Source of the DNA: Reichenbachiella sp.
Lineage (GTDB): Bacteria > Bacteroidota > Bacteroidia > Cytophagales > Cyclobacteriaceae
Assembly: GCF_033344935.1 (NCBI RefSeq)
Contig: NZ_JAWPMM010000001.1
Span: 4,057,501-4,121,500 of the forward strand
Reading direction: 5' to 3'
DNA length: 64,000 nucleotides
Shown one piece after another: positions 25,491-34,670 of the stretch; the first letter of the stretch is position 1, and each line of letters opens with the position of its first letter. The notes below the pieces were generated by a model. That model was not told the origin of the DNA, did no database searches, and worked only from the letters and a program-made list of their open reading frames with translations. Made by a program: the position numbers and the translations under genes.

Positions 25491-26936
25491 TTATCCGACA
25501 GATCCCTCTAGCGTCAAAGCGAGAAGTTTTTGCGCTTCTACTGCAAATTCCATCGGTAATTGATTGAGTACTTCTTTGGCATATCCGTTTACGATCAAAG
25601 CCACTGCATTTTCCTCATCTATTCCTCGCTGCGTACAGTAGAAGATTTGATCTTCACCGATCTTCGAGGTTGTTGCTTCGTGCTCCACGTGAGCTGAAGA
25701 ATTTTCAATATCGATGTATGGGAAAGTATGCGCTCCACAAAGATCGCCCACCAAAAGAGAATCACATTGTGAGTGATTTCTGGCATTGGTCGCTCGTTTA
25801 GAAACTTGTACTTGTCCTCTATAGCTGTTTTGTGAATGTCCTGCTGAGATACCTTTAGATACAATTCTAGACTTAGTGTTTTTACCCAAGTGAATCATCT
25901 TGGTACCTGTATCCGCTTGCTGATAGTTATTGGTTACTGCCACCGAGTAAAACTCACCTACAGAATAGTCTCCTTTCAAAATACATGATGGATACTTCCA
26001 AGTGACTGCAGAACCGGTTTCTACCTGAGTCCACGAGATTTTCGAGTGATCGCCGGCACATATACCACGTTTCGTTACGAAGTTGTAAATACCACCTTTG
26101 CCGTTCTTATCACCTGGATACCAGTTTTGAACAGTAGAGTATTTCACTTCAGCATCTTTGTGCGCTACAATTTCTACGACTGCTGCATGTAATTGATTTT
26201 CATCACGCATCGGAGCCGTACATCCTTCGAGATAACTCACATAAGAACCTTCGTCAGCAACGATCAACGTTCTTTCAAACTGACCAGTATTGGCTGCGTT
26301 GATTCGGAAGTAAGTCGATAGCTCCATTGGGCATCTTACGCCTTTTGGGATATAGCAGAATGACCCGTCTGAAAACACGGCCGAGTTCAAAGCCGAATAG
26401 TAATTATCAGACTTTGGCACTACGGATCCAATGTATTTTTTGATTAACTCCGGATGCTCTTTTACGGCTTCGCTGAACGAGCAGAAGATAATCCCTAGTT
26501 TACCTAAAGTATCCTTGAAGGTAGTGGCCACAGACACGGAATCTATTACCGCATCAACAGCTACTCCTGTTAATCTTTTCTGCTCAGTCAAAGAAATACC
26601 CAGCTTTTCGAAGGTCTCCAACAACTCTGGATCTACGTCATCCAAGCTCTCAGGCGTCTTTTTCTGCTTAGGCGCAGAATAATATTTAATATCCTGATAG
26701 TCGATCTTTGGATACTTCACATTTGCCCAGTTGGGTTCTTTCATCGCCAACCATTTGGCAAACGCATCGAGTCTCCACTCGAGCAACCACTCAGGTTCGT
26801 TTTTCTTTTTTGATATAAACCGAACAGTGTCTTCGTTTAGTCCTTTGGGTGCTTCATCAGCTTCAAAGTCGACCGACCAACCATGTTCATATTCTTTTGA
26901 GGTAAATTCCTCTAATATTTGATCATCTTTACTCAT
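25491..26936 (-). CDS. sufB: Fe-S cluster assembly protein SufB
   Basis: Main scaffold subunit, 481 residues. The family blocks [24 protein letters not shown]... (split here at residues 189-210), the beta-helix and the C-terminal CSHG-like region ([20 protein letters not shown], then [13 protein letters not shown]) are present. It is the first gene of the suf operon. A -7-like TAATTTTG is read on the minus strand at 26982-26975, 39 bp before the ATG, but a clear upstream box is lacking. Confidence 0.98.
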   Translation of the reverse strand: MSKDDQILEEFTSKEYEHGWSVDFEADEAPKGLNEDTVRFISKKKNEPEWLLEWRLDAFAKWLAMKEPNWANVKYPKIDYQDIKYYSAPKQKKTPESLDDVDPELLETFEKLGISLTEQKRLTGVAVDAVIDSVSVATTFKDTLGKLGIIFCSFSEAVKEHPELIKKYIGSVVPKSDNYYSALNSAVFSDGSFCYIPKGVRCPMELSTYFRINAANTGQFERTLIVADEGSYVSYLEGCTAPMRDENQLHAAVVEIVAHKDAEVKYSTVQNWYPGDKNGKGGIYNFVTKRGICAGDHSKISWTQVETGSAVTWKYPSCILKGDYSVGEFYSVAVTNNYQQADTGTKMIHLGKNTKSRIVSKGISAGHSQNSYRGQVQVSKRATNARNHSQCDSLLVGDLCGAHTFPYIDIENSSAHVEHEATTSKIGEDQIFYCTQRGIDEENAVALIVNGYAKEVLNQLPMEFAVEAQKLLALTLEGSVG

Positions 26937-26974
26937 TCGAGAATAGAATAATTTAGATTCATTTTAAATAGGCT

Positions 26975-26982
26975 CAAAATTA
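26975..26982 (-). promoter_or_regulatory. Possible -7 element of the suf operon
   Basis: On the minus strand TAATTTTG (26982-26975) fits TAnnTTTG. No convincing TTTG/TTG is found 17-23 nt upstream, so this is tentative. Confidence 0.3.
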
Positions 26983-27078
26983 CTACGATTAATCGAGGAT
27001 GTCGATTCATGTCTATAATTTTTTTTGAAACCAAGATAGACTGAGCCTATATCGACAGAATTATTTTACTTTAGTCAG

Positions 27079-27891
27079 ATGTATCAAATAGCTATGATCC
27101 CATTTCAAAGAAAACTTCTCCTACTTTTTCTATTCCTTAGTACGTCAGAACTCTGTGCACAATCAAATGCCGATGATTTCAAACTAAGTGGAGCAACGAT
27201 TATAGCGCGGGATGTGAAACTATCCGCCACTTGGTACCGGAAATATTTGGATATAGCTATCAAAGAATACAAACCTCAACAATATGTAAAGATGAAAACA
27301 GGCGATTTCCACCTGTTTATCAAACAAGGGAAAAGCGTCATGGTCAAAAGTCAGATTCAATTTCCAAAAGGCAAGAAGTATATCAATGGCATCACCAAAA
27401 TTGGATTCTCAACGAATAAATTCGAAGAAGTAAAAGCTAATTTGATAGCCTCTAATCAGAAAATATTGGAAGATATTACCGAAGACAAAAACCTCGAGAT
27501 GCGATATTTATTGACTGCCGACCCGGATGGTAATCAAGTGCAAATTTTTGATGAGCCTAATCCCATTGATAGTGTAGTTACTCAAGCAATGTTTTTCTCC
27601 ATCACCTCTTCAGACTACATCAATACCATGAAATGGTATGAAGAAAACATAGACTTTACCGAAATAAAAACGGTAGATGAATCCAAAATTCATTATCAAA
27701 ATTTACTCCACAAAGGAGACGTAATTTTCGAAATTATTCACCTGCCCTACGAGTCTTTAGAAACCACTGAATTTATGCCTATCGGCCGAGAATTAGCCGG
27801 TTTTGCTGAAATAAAATTCAAAAGTGGGCAAGGGAAATCAAGCACTTTTGAGATGGATAATAATGCCAACAAAGTGATGTGGATGCGATAG
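27079..27891 (+). CDS. Secreted VOC (glyoxalase/bleomycin resistance-like) protein
   Basis: A 270-residue protein with a signal peptide (about residues 1-28, ending ELCAQS) and two repeats of the VOC beta-alpha-beta-beta-beta fold: about 35-145 (FKLSGATIIARDVKLSATWY ... GNQVQIFDEP) and about 150-260 (TQAMFFSITSSDYINTMKWYEENIDF). The metal-binding residues of active glyoxalases are not clear. The start at 27079 gives the longer signal; Met6 (27094) is possible. It stands alone between the divergent suf operon and the SAM riboswitch. Extracytoplasmic VOC proteins are unusual, so the substrate is open. Confidence 0.75.
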   Translation: MYQIAMIPFQRKLLLLFLFLSTSELCAQSNADDFKLSGATIIARDVKLSATWYRKYLDIAIKEYKPQQYVKMKTGDFHLFIKQGKSVMVKSQIQFPKGKKYINGITKIGFSTNKFEEVKANLIASNQKILEDITEDKNLEMRYLLTADPDGNQVQIFDEPNPIDSVVTQAMFFSITSSDYINTMKWYEENIDFTEIKTVDESKIHYQNLLHKGDVIFEIIHLPYESLETTEFMPIGRELAGFAEIKFKSGQGKSSTFEMDNNANKVMWMR

Positions 27892-27919
27892 TGAATGAAA
27901 AAATAATTCATGATTTTTC

Positions 27920-27951
27920 TTGCACAAGAAAAAAACTAGCGCATATCTTTG
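27920..27951 (+). promoter_or_regulatory. Promoter driving the SAM riboswitch transcript
   Basis: TTG (27920-27922), 21 nt, then TATCTTTG (27944-27951), a perfect TAnnTTTG. The start point would be near 27958, about 20 nt before the riboswitch. Confidence 0.6.
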
Positions 27952-27980
27952 TGGCTCGTTCTAAATAATTTATTGGATGA

Positions 27981-28087
27981 CTTATCAAGAAAGGTGGAGG
28001 GATTTGGCCCTGTGAAACCTTAGCAACCCTTGTTGGAAACAACAGAAGGTGCTAACTCCAATCCTGATGAAAATCGGGACAGATAAG
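27981..28087 (+). promoter_or_regulatory. SAM-I (S-box) riboswitch
   Basis: The conserved core is plain: P1 CTTATC (27981) pairs with GATAAG (28082-28087), with GGTGGAGGGA, GGCCCTGTGAAACC, AGCAACC and AGGTGCTAA in the proper order. It precedes a Met-pathway gene pair and is followed by an intrinsic terminator at 28123-28160, so SAM binding should stop transcription. Confidence 0.95.
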
Positions 28088-28122
28088 CGGAATGGATAGA
28101 CTCAATATCGAAAAAATATACG

Positions 28123-28160
28123 ATGTCCTTTCTAGCTTGTCTGGAAAGGACATTTTTTTT
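28123..28160 (+). terminator. Riboswitch-controlled terminator
   Basis: ATGTCCTTTC (28123-28132) pairs with GGAAAGGACAT (28142-28152), followed by eight T. It stands 35 nt beyond the riboswitch P1 and 60 bp before the ATG, the expression platform of a transcriptional OFF switch. Confidence 0.9.
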
Positions 28161-28218
28161 GTCCAATCCAGACAATGGATCCTTGAAAAGTCTCCTTGTA
28201 AACTTTAAAAATAAAGAC

Positions 28219-29391
28219 ATGCAAGAGACAACAGAAATTTTACACAGCATCCTGTCAGATCCTTTGACAGGCGCACTCTCAACTCCGATTTATCAAACTT
28301 CCACGTTTGTGCAAGATGCACCGGGGGTAAACAAAGGTTTCGACTACAGTCGGTCAAACAATCCAACTAGACAAGTACTAGAGGAAACCATCGCCAAACT
28401 CGAAAATGGTGCTGGAGGATTTGCTTTTGCTAGTGGACTAGCAGCTGTAGATGCAGTAATTAAACTTTGCCAATCGGGCGATGAAATAGTGGCTGTAGAC
28501 GACATCTATGGCGGAACATTCCGTTCCTTCGAAAAACTGTACAAGAAATTTGGCATCACAGTGCATTACACGGATACTACGGATCCAGAAAATATCATCG
28601 ACAACATTACCCCTAATACCAAACTGATCTGGTTGGAAACTCCAACCAACCCTACCCTAAAAATCACCGACATTGCAACCATCTCGAAAATCGCACATTC
28701 GAATGGTTGCCTTGTGGTGGTTGATAATACCTTCGCTAGTCCCGTATTGCAAAAGCCACTTGATTTAGGAGCGGACATAGTACTTCACAGTGCGACAAAA
28801 TACATCGCTGGGCATTCTGACGTGATTGCCGGTTTGATTGCTGTAAAAACCAACGAGTTGGCTGATGAGATTAAATTCATTCAAAATGCTACTGGCAGTA
28901 TACTCGGACCGTGGGACAGTTGGCTAACTATTCGTGGCATCCAAACCCTCGGACTAAGAGTAGAGAAGCAATGTAGAAACGCAGAAATCATTGCCGAATA
29001 CTTACTCAATAAGCATGAATTGCAAATTGTGAATTACCCGGGCTTGAAACAGCATCCCAATCACGCTTTGGCCACTAAGCAGCAAAAATATTACGGAGCC
29101 GTAGTATCCTTCGCTTTCAAAGAAGATTCGAAAGAAAAAGCGACCGACTTCGTCACTAACACCAAACTTTTCAAGCTGGCAGAAAGCCTTGGTGGCGTAA
29201 AAAGCCTTTGCTGTCACCCGGCCACCATGACACACAAGGGTACGCCTGATGATATTCGTAGAACTGCTGGAATCAATGATTCGCTGGTAAGATTATCGGT
29301 TGGTACAGAAGACCCTTCTGATTTGATTCAGGACTTAGAAGAGGCATTTGAAAAGATTAAATCAAAAGAAAAAACCGCTGTAATAGCATAA
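28219..29391 (+). CDS. Trans-sulfuration PLP enzyme (cystathionine gamma-synthase / O-acylhomoserine sulfhydrylase type)
   Basis: A 390-residue Cys/Met metabolism PLP enzyme. PLP Lys194 is in HSATKYIAGHSD; the YSRSNNPTR, GLAAVDAV and CCHPATMTH blocks are canonical. Because it is SAM-controlled and followed by homoserine dehydrogenase, it most likely joins an activated homoserine with cysteine or sulfide in methionine synthesis. I cannot separate gamma-synthase, sulfhydrylase and methionine gamma-lyase on sequence alone. The open frame extends back to 28123 inside the terminator hairpin; the ATG at 28219 gives the family N-terminus. Confidence 0.93.
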   Translation: MQETTEILHSILSDPLTGALSTPIYQTSTFVQDAPGVNKGFDYSRSNNPTRQVLEETIAKLENGAGGFAFASGLAAVDAVIKLCQSGDEIVAVDDIYGGTFRSFEKLYKKFGITVHYTDTTDPENIIDNITPNTKLIWLETPTNPTLKITDIATISKIAHSNGCLVVVDNTFASPVLQKPLDLGADIVLHSATKYIAGHSDVIAGLIAVKTNELADEIKFIQNATGSILGPWDSWLTIRGIQTLGLRVEKQCRNAEIIAEYLLNKHELQIVNYPGLKQHPNHALATKQQKYYGAVVSFAFKEDSKEKATDFVTNTKLFKLAESLGGVKSLCCHPATMTHKGTPDDIRRTAGINDSLVRLSVGTEDPSDLIQDLEEAFEKIKSKEKTAVIA

Positions 29392-29393
29392 GA

Positions 29394-30569
29394 ATGAAAA
29401 ACCTCAAACTAGGCATTTTCGGCTTCGGCTGTGTAGGACAAGGCTTGTACCATGTCCTCCAACAATCCAACTCCATTAATTCGGAAATAGTGAAAATCTG
29501 CATCAAGGATCTGAACAAACCCAGGTCCTTGGATGCTTCCTATTTCACAGACAATAAAGATGAATTACTTCAAAATGAAGAAATCGATGTTATCGTTGAA
29601 TTGATTGATGACGCAGATGCGGCATTGGAAATCGTAACCACTGCTATGAATAGTGGCAAATCGGTGGTATCTGCCAACAAGAAAATGATAGCTGAACATC
29701 TGGAAGAACTATTAGAGCTCCAAGAAAAGAACAAAGTTTCTTTTTTGTATGAAGCCTCTTGTTGTGCTAGTATTCCAATCATCCGAAACTTGGAAGAATA
29801 TTATGACAACGATTTGCTTTCTTCCTTGGAAGGCATATTCAATGGGTCCACCAACTTCATTCTTTCGAAATTGTTAGCAGGTGGCCAGACGTACGATGAG
29901 GTATTGAAAGAAGCCCAAGATTTAGGGTTTGCGGAAAGCGACCCCACTTTGGACGTAGAAGGTATCGATCCAAAATACAAGCTATGCATCTTGTTGTTTC
30001 ATGCCTTTGGACTGGTTGCCAAACCCGAGGATGTATTCAACTACGGCATTTCCAAAATCAATGATTTTGATATTGACTATGCCCACAAGCACGGCTACTC
30101 TATCAAGTTGATTTCTAAATGCAGAAGAGAGGGAGACAAAATTGAAGCTTACTGCCTACCCACATTTATTCCAAACGGAGCTGTATTGTCTCAGACCAAC
30201 AACGAATATAATGCGGTAGTATTGGAAAGTGCATTTTCAGAAAGTCAGCTCCTATATGGAAAAGGAGCCGGCGATAAGCCCACAGGTTCGGCTGTGTTGT
30301 CTGATATTTCAGCCCTAAACCATAATTATAAGTACGAGTACAAGAAGAGAACTAAAAATAAAAACAAGTTCGAGCTGTGCGAAGATTTTGATTTAAGGCT
30401 TTATGTCAGATATAATGGCACCTCCCCTGACTTTAAGGACTTCGACTCCATAGAAGAAAAATATTATAGTGAGCAAGGGAATTTCCTTGTAGGCAAAATC
30501 AAATTAAAGAACTTAAAAAACTCAAGTTGGCTCAAAGAGTCCAGTATCAACACGATCGTATTGAACTAA
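29394..30569 (+). CDS. hom: Homoserine dehydrogenase
   Basis: NAD(P)H-dependent reduction of aspartate semialdehyde to homoserine. 391 residues: Rossmann motif GIFGFGCVGQGLYHVL, then SANKKMIAEH, and the catalytic-domain block GIFNGSTNFILSKL...GFAESDPTLDVEGIDPKYKL. There is no fused aspartokinase and no C-terminal ACT domain, so feedback inhibition by threonine through ACT is not expected. It starts 2 bp after the upstream gene and shares its SAM riboswitch, so it is dedicated to methionine supply. Confidence 0.95.
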   Translation: MKNLKLGIFGFGCVGQGLYHVLQQSNSINSEIVKICIKDLNKPRSLDASYFTDNKDELLQNEEIDVIVELIDDADAALEIVTTAMNSGKSVVSANKKMIAEHLEELLELQEKNKVSFLYEASCCASIPIIRNLEEYYDNDLLSSLEGIFNGSTNFILSKLLAGGQTYDEVLKEAQDLGFAESDPTLDVEGIDPKYKLCILLFHAFGLVAKPEDVFNYGISKINDFDIDYAHKHGYSIKLISKCRREGDKIEAYCLPTFIPNGAVLSQTNNEYNAVVLESAFSESQLLYGKGAGDKPTGSAVLSDISALNHNYKYEYKKRTKNKNKFELCEDFDLRLYVRYNGTSPDFKDFDSIEEKYYSEQGNFLVGKIKLKNLKNSSWLKESSINTIVLN

Positions 30570-30592
30570 CAATACCCAAAGATTTCATAATT

Positions 30593-30640
30593 GAGAACCT
30601 GAACCCTATTGGCAGTCGGCTAGTAGGGTTCTCCTTTTTA
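30593..30640 (+). terminator. Intrinsic terminator of the methionine operon
   Basis: GAACCCT (30601-30607) pairs with AGGGTTC (30625-30631), with an outer GAGAAC/GTTCTC option, followed by CCTTTTT. It is 24 bp beyond the homoserine dehydrogenase stop. Confidence 0.8.
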
Positions 30641-30723
30641 AAACAATATTCACTAAAAAAAATCTCCGCTCTAGCTACTTTTCTCATCTCGTATTTATAA
30701 ATTTTCAAACCTAACCATCAGCA

Positions 30724-31341
30724 ATGAGAGAGAAAACAGAACAACTGCAGGAAACCCTTCAGCTACTAGAAGCTATTCAAGACAGCACAACAGTGGCCAA
30801 CTTGGTGGTGGCATCTGATTTTAGTATCGTCTCTTTCAACCGTCGTTTCAGGGAATTTTTACTCAAGTATTGGTCTCATGAAGTATCGGTAGGTGAAATC
30901 AGCACCAACTTCGTCCATCCTGACAACATGAAAGATTTCAAGCGTGAATTTGACCAAGCGCTAAACGGAAAGGTGATCAATGGAGAGCATCATTTCACCA
31001 CGAGAAGCGGCAGGAGCATGTGGATTGCAGTAGAGTACCACCCGGTAAAAGAGCTTCCCAACTGCGGAAGCAAAGTAGCTTTGTCGTTTAGGAATGTTAC
31101 TAGAGAGAAGCTATACGAGCAAAAAATCACTCAACAAAATAAAAAACTAAAGGAAGTGGCCTTCGTGTCTGCTCATCAGCTCAGAGGACCCATCACCTCT
31201 CTTTTAGGTTTAACTAACCTCCTTTCAGAAAAACCAAATGACTGGGCAAACACTCAGCTTTACATTCAGAAGATTCAAGAACTCTCGCAAAAGATTGATT
31301 GCGAAATTCGGAGGTTGGTGGGGAAAACAGAAGAAATTTAA
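30724..31341 (+). CDS. PAS domain protein with HisKA helix but no ATPase domain
   Basis: A 205-residue cytoplasmic protein. Residues about 15-130 form a PAS domain (VANLVVASDFSIVSFNRRFREFLL ... followed by a PAC-like GRSMWIAVEYHPVKE). Residues about 140-200 form a DHp helix pair with the H-box His in SAHQLRGPITSLLGL. The frame then stops (TAA at 31339) and no HATPase_c motif is found in any frame after it. It may accept or donate phosphate with another kinase, act as a phosphatase or be a truncated remnant. No response regulator is adjacent. I see no membrane segment. Confidence 0.8.
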   Translation: MREKTEQLQETLQLLEAIQDSTTVANLVVASDFSIVSFNRRFREFLLKYWSHEVSVGEISTNFVHPDNMKDFKREFDQALNGKVINGEHHFTTRSGRSMWIAVEYHPVKELPNCGSKVALSFRNVTREKLYEQKITQQNKKLKEVAFVSAHQLRGPITSLLGLTNLLSEKPNDWANTQLYIQKIQELSQKIDCEIRRLVGKTEEI

Positions 31342-31421
31342 ATCCGTTTCCAAAGTCTTCTAGGTATTTGTTCAGCATGTATTAGCTTTATGCTGAAAGA
31401 AAATTTTCATTCAAGAATTTG

Positions 31422-32579
31422 ATGCGAACACTCTTATTTTCTGCTGTCATACTCGTCTTGGCATACAAAGCTAAGGCAGCCCCAAATGATAGTATACCTG
31501 TGTTACTTACCGATACCGAAATTCAGATTGAGTGTACGGAAGGTATCAATAGTATGTACAACTTCGACTTCAAAAGAGCGGACTCTCAATTTCGCTGGCT
31601 CAAAGGCAAATATGGATGGCATCCTCTTCCCTATTTTTTGTTGGGGCTCAGCCAATGGTGGCGAATCGTGCCAAACATTCAAGACGAACAATATGACTCA
31701 GCCATGATCGCCTATATGGATAGTACCATCATGGTGGCAGAGAATATTCTGGAGCATGGTAGCGAAGTGGAAGGTGGTTTTTTTCTTTCGGCAGCCTATG
31801 CCTTCAAGGGTCGCCTTTATGCTGAAAGACATTCTTGGAGAAAAGCGGCAACAGCCGGAAAAAATGCTATGAAGTATTTGGACTACTGCCGAAATCACGA
31901 GGAGTTTGGCCCTGAAATCCTTTTCGGAGATGCACTGTACAACTACTATTCCGTTTGGATCCCTGAGAACTATCCCATTCTCAAACCAATCATGGTCTTC
32001 TTTAGAGATGGTGATAAAGAATTAGGACTTAAACAGCTGAAAGAAGTGGCCAATAATGCCTTCTTCACAAGAACGGAAGCTCAATACTTTCTGATGAGAA
32101 TAATGGCCAACGAAGAAAATAATCGTCGAGCTGCTTTATTCACTTCGGAGTACCTCTATCAGACTTTCCCAAACAACGCCTACTTTCATCGGTTTTACGC
32201 TCGGCTGCTATATTCTACCGGGCAACATGCCAAAGCGGAAGAAGTATCTCTTTCTATAATCGCCAAGATCGACAGCAGTTACTTAGGCTATGAACAAAAC
32301 AGTGGGCGATACGCTGCCTTTTTCTTAGGAGAAATCAATGCGCATAGAGACGACGTAGAAGAAGCTGAAAAATACTATAAGCTGTGCGTGAAGTACGGCG
32401 ATGAGATTGGCGCTCAAGAAAAAGGATATTATTTATACTCTGTTCTTAATTTGGGCAGATATGCCGCAGGCCGTGGGGAAACAGAATATGCCAAAGAGCA
32501 ATTCAAAAAAGTAAAAAAACTATCTGACAAGAAAGATCGAACCTATGATCTGGCGAAAGACTATTTAAAAAGTCTATAG
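31422..32579 (+). CDS. Secreted TPR-like helical-repeat protein
   Basis: A 385-residue protein with a signal peptide (about 1-20, ending AYKAKAA) and then helical pairs with TPR-like spacing, for example EVEGGFFLSAAYAFKGRLYAE, TGQHAKAEEVSLSII and DDVEEAEKYYKLCVKYG. The frame is open from a TTG at 31419; the ATG at 31422 is the start used. I do not recognise the exact family. Homologues in Bacteroidota are usually annotated as tetratricopeptide proteins. Its stop TAG directly abuts the stop of the convergent glycosyltransferase (TAGCTA), with no terminator visible between them. Confidence 0.8.
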   Translation: MRTLLFSAVILVLAYKAKAAPNDSIPVLLTDTEIQIECTEGINSMYNFDFKRADSQFRWLKGKYGWHPLPYFLLGLSQWWRIVPNIQDEQYDSAMIAYMDSTIMVAENILEHGSEVEGGFFLSAAYAFKGRLYAERHSWRKAATAGKNAMKYLDYCRNHEEFGPEILFGDALYNYYSVWIPENYPILKPIMVFFRDGDKELGLKQLKEVANNAFFTRTEAQYFLMRIMANEENNRRAALFTSEYLYQTFPNNAYFHRFYARLLYSTGQHAKAEEVSLSIIAKIDSSYLGYEQNSGRYAAFFLGEINAHRDDVEEAEKYYKLCVKYGDEIGAQEKGYYLYSVLNLGRYAAGRGETEYAKEQFKKVKKLSDKKDRTYDLAKDYLKSL

Positions 32580-33653
32580 CTACTCGAACAAACTAAGGAA
32601 ATTCTGTTTATTAGACTCTACCGAATATTGTTGTTTGACTTTATCCCTTCCTTTCTTACCCATTTCTGAACCTAAGTCCTTATTCTCAATCATTAGTTTT
32701 AAATTATTAAACCAATCTTCTGATTTACTGCAGTGAAACCCACTCACTTCTGGCTCAACAATTTCTTTGTTCACCCCTACCGGTGAGACGAGTACAGGTT
32801 TTTCCAAGGCCATAAATTGCAGTGCCTTAAAGCCACACTTGCCCTCCGCCCACTTATCCTCTTCAAGTGGCATTACGCCAATGTCAATCTGATTTAAATC
32901 CCGAATCTCTGTTTCTCTATTCCAAAGGACAAACTTTTGATTGGGAAAAGCAACTTCCGGGGCTTTGTCAGCAATGACAATAAACTCAAAATCACGAACC
33001 TGCGACAAATCTTCCAATACACTCCTCAAAAGTTCTAGATATTTCAATGTGGAATGTGTCCCCGTCCAGCCAATGGCCGGCATTTTTTTAGGTTTGGATT
33101 CAGGAAGGTGTCTACCCACCGTATCGATAGTAGTAGGATTTAAACAAACTGCGGGATTATATTGTTTGGCATAGTCTACTAAAAATAGATTTCCTGCACT
33201 GATCTTGTAGCTCCATTTTATGATCCATTTTACTTTGTTTGGAAACTTGAGCCAGGAAACCAAACGATTTTCTGCACTGGTATTTGGCATCCAAATCGCA
33301 TCATCAAAATCGTAAATGATTTTTTTCCTACAAACTTTAGCAATAAACCATTCTATGATGGGATATCCTAATGGTGTAACCTCACGATGTACAAAAACAA
33401 AATCATACTTCCTCATATTGAACAAAACCCAGATCCTTCTGAGGAATCCCCGAAATATTCCTGATATTTTTCTAAAAAAATGCCCCTTGGCATAAAGAAT
33501 CTCCCAAGTAGTTTCATCTATGAAAGACTGGCTGTCATACGCATAACCTTCCTCTGTCAAACACGTGAGATATTGCTCAAACCGGAAGCGCTGCGAGCCG
33601 GCAGTATCTTGAGGATAAGGTGTGAGAAATAGTATGCTATTGGGCCTGTTCAT
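32580..33653 (-). CDS. Glycosyltransferase, GT4-like
   Basis: A 357-residue protein of GT-B type. It has IIYDFDDAIW in the N-terminal half and the C-terminal nucleotide-sugar site around GVMPLEEDKWAEGKCGFKALQFMALEKPVLVSPVGVN, which is the E-X7-E-like feature of GT4 enzymes. It is the last gene of the minus-strand sugar operon, 19 bp after the epimerase gene. Probably transfers a sugar in the surface polysaccharide. The substrate cannot be read from the sequence. Confidence 0.88.
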   Translation of the reverse strand: MNRPNSILFLTPYPQDTAGSQRFRFEQYLTCLTEEGYAYDSQSFIDETTWEILYAKGHFFRKISGIFRGFLRRIWVLFNMRKYDFVFVHREVTPLGYPIIEWFIAKVCRKKIIYDFDDAIWMPNTSAENRLVSWLKFPNKVKWIIKWSYKISAGNLFLVDYAKQYNPAVCLNPTTIDTVGRHLPESKPKKMPAIGWTGTHSTLKYLELLRSVLEDLSQVRDFEFIVIADKAPEVAFPNQKFVLWNRETEIRDLNQIDIGVMPLEEDKWAEGKCGFKALQFMALEKPVLVSPVGVNKEIVEPEVSGFHCSKSEDWFNNLKLMIENKDLGSEMGKKGRDKVKQQYSVESNKQNFLSLFE

Positions 33654-33672
33654 ATTCGATCAGCAATTTATG

Positions 33673-34662
33673 CTATTTCCAAAAAGGAGGTAAGTTTTTA
33701 GTTAGTTCCAGTGATTCAAATTTCCGAGTGGGCTGATGACTAACCAATTTAGCCCAGCGAGACATTTTTTCTAACCCCACTTCCAAAGAAGTATTTTCTA
33801 TCTCACCAAAATGTTTTTTAATTTTTGCATGTGAAGCAAAAGCATGTTGTACTTCATTTCTACTCTCATGAAACTGGATAGGACATGACATTTTCATGGC
33901 TTTCATCACTTGCTCAGCCAGATCTTTGACTGCAATAGCGTCATCAGCACCAACATTAAATACCTCCCCATACGACTCCTTTTTCGTTACGCTCTCCGCA
34001 ATCAATGGTACAATATCATCTATATAACTAAAAGCTCTGGTTTGACTTCCATCTCCAAAAATAGAAAGCGGTTTCCCGAACATTAGTTGATTCATAAAAA
34101 TACCAATCACATTTCTATATGGATCCGTAATATTTTGCCTCTCTCCATAAACATTATGTGGCCTAAATATCACATAATCGAGCCCAAACATTTTCTTACT
34201 TACTTTCAACTCCTGCTCCACAGCGTACTTGGCAATACCATAAGGATCTTCGGGCTGAGGAATCATTCCCTCTATCATCGGAGATTTCTGATTGCCATAA
34301 ACCGCAATAGATGAAGTAAATACAAAACATTTAATATTATGTTTCACTGACTCGTTGATCAGATTTACACTTCCAATCAAATTGTTTCGGTAGTTATATC
34401 TTTTGATAAAATGACTCAACCCCTCTGCCGCATATGCAGCCAAATGATAGACATAGTCAATTTTGTTTGACTCAAATAATTGCTCTATTAAAACTTGATC
34501 AGTGACACTTCCATGGATAAACAGTGCCTCCAGAGGAACATTCTCCTGCAGACCACCGCTTAAATCATCCAGAACGATGACTTCATCTCCTCTGGCAATC
34601 AACTCATCTGCTAAATGAGACCCAATAAATCCGGCACCGCCAGTAACTAATGAAATAGGCAT
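33673..34662 (-). CDS. NAD-dependent nucleotide-sugar epimerase/dehydratase
   Basis: A 329-residue extended SDR. The Rossmann motif TGGAGFIGSHLADELI is at residues 7-22; the catalytic SS(I)AVYG and YGIAKYAVE (Tyr-x3-Lys) are present, and the GEVFNVGADD block binds the nucleotide. The family includes UDP-glucose 4-epimerases and related enzymes; which sugar is made is unknown. It is 8 bp after the aminotransferase gene. Confidence 0.93.
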   Translation of the reverse strand: MPISLVTGGAGFIGSHLADELIARGDEVIVLDDLSGGLQENVPLEALFIHGSVTDQVLIEQLFESNKIDYVYHLAAYAAEGLSHFIKRYNYRNNLIGSVNLINESVKHNIKCFVFTSSIAVYGNQKSPMIEGMIPQPEDPYGIAKYAVEQELKVSKKMFGLDYVIFRPHNVYGERQNITDPYRNVIGIFMNQLMFGKPLSIFGDGSQTRAFSYIDDIVPLIAESVTKKESYGEVFNVGADDAIAVKDLAEQVMKAMKMSCPIQFHESRNEVQHAFASHAKIKKHFGEIENTSLEVGLEKMSRWAKLVSHQPTRKFESLELTKNLPPFWK

Positions 34663-34670
34663 CTGCTAAT

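Noticed and set aside
28123-28218. N-terminal extension of the trans-sulfuration enzyme reading frame
   Set aside because: The extension lies inside the riboswitch-controlled terminator hairpin, and its translation does not resemble the family. The ATG at 28219 fits.
31342-31421. Frameshifted continuation of the PAS-HisKA protein into an ATPase domain
   Set aside because: No N-box or G-box (for example GxGxG) is found in any frame before the next gene.
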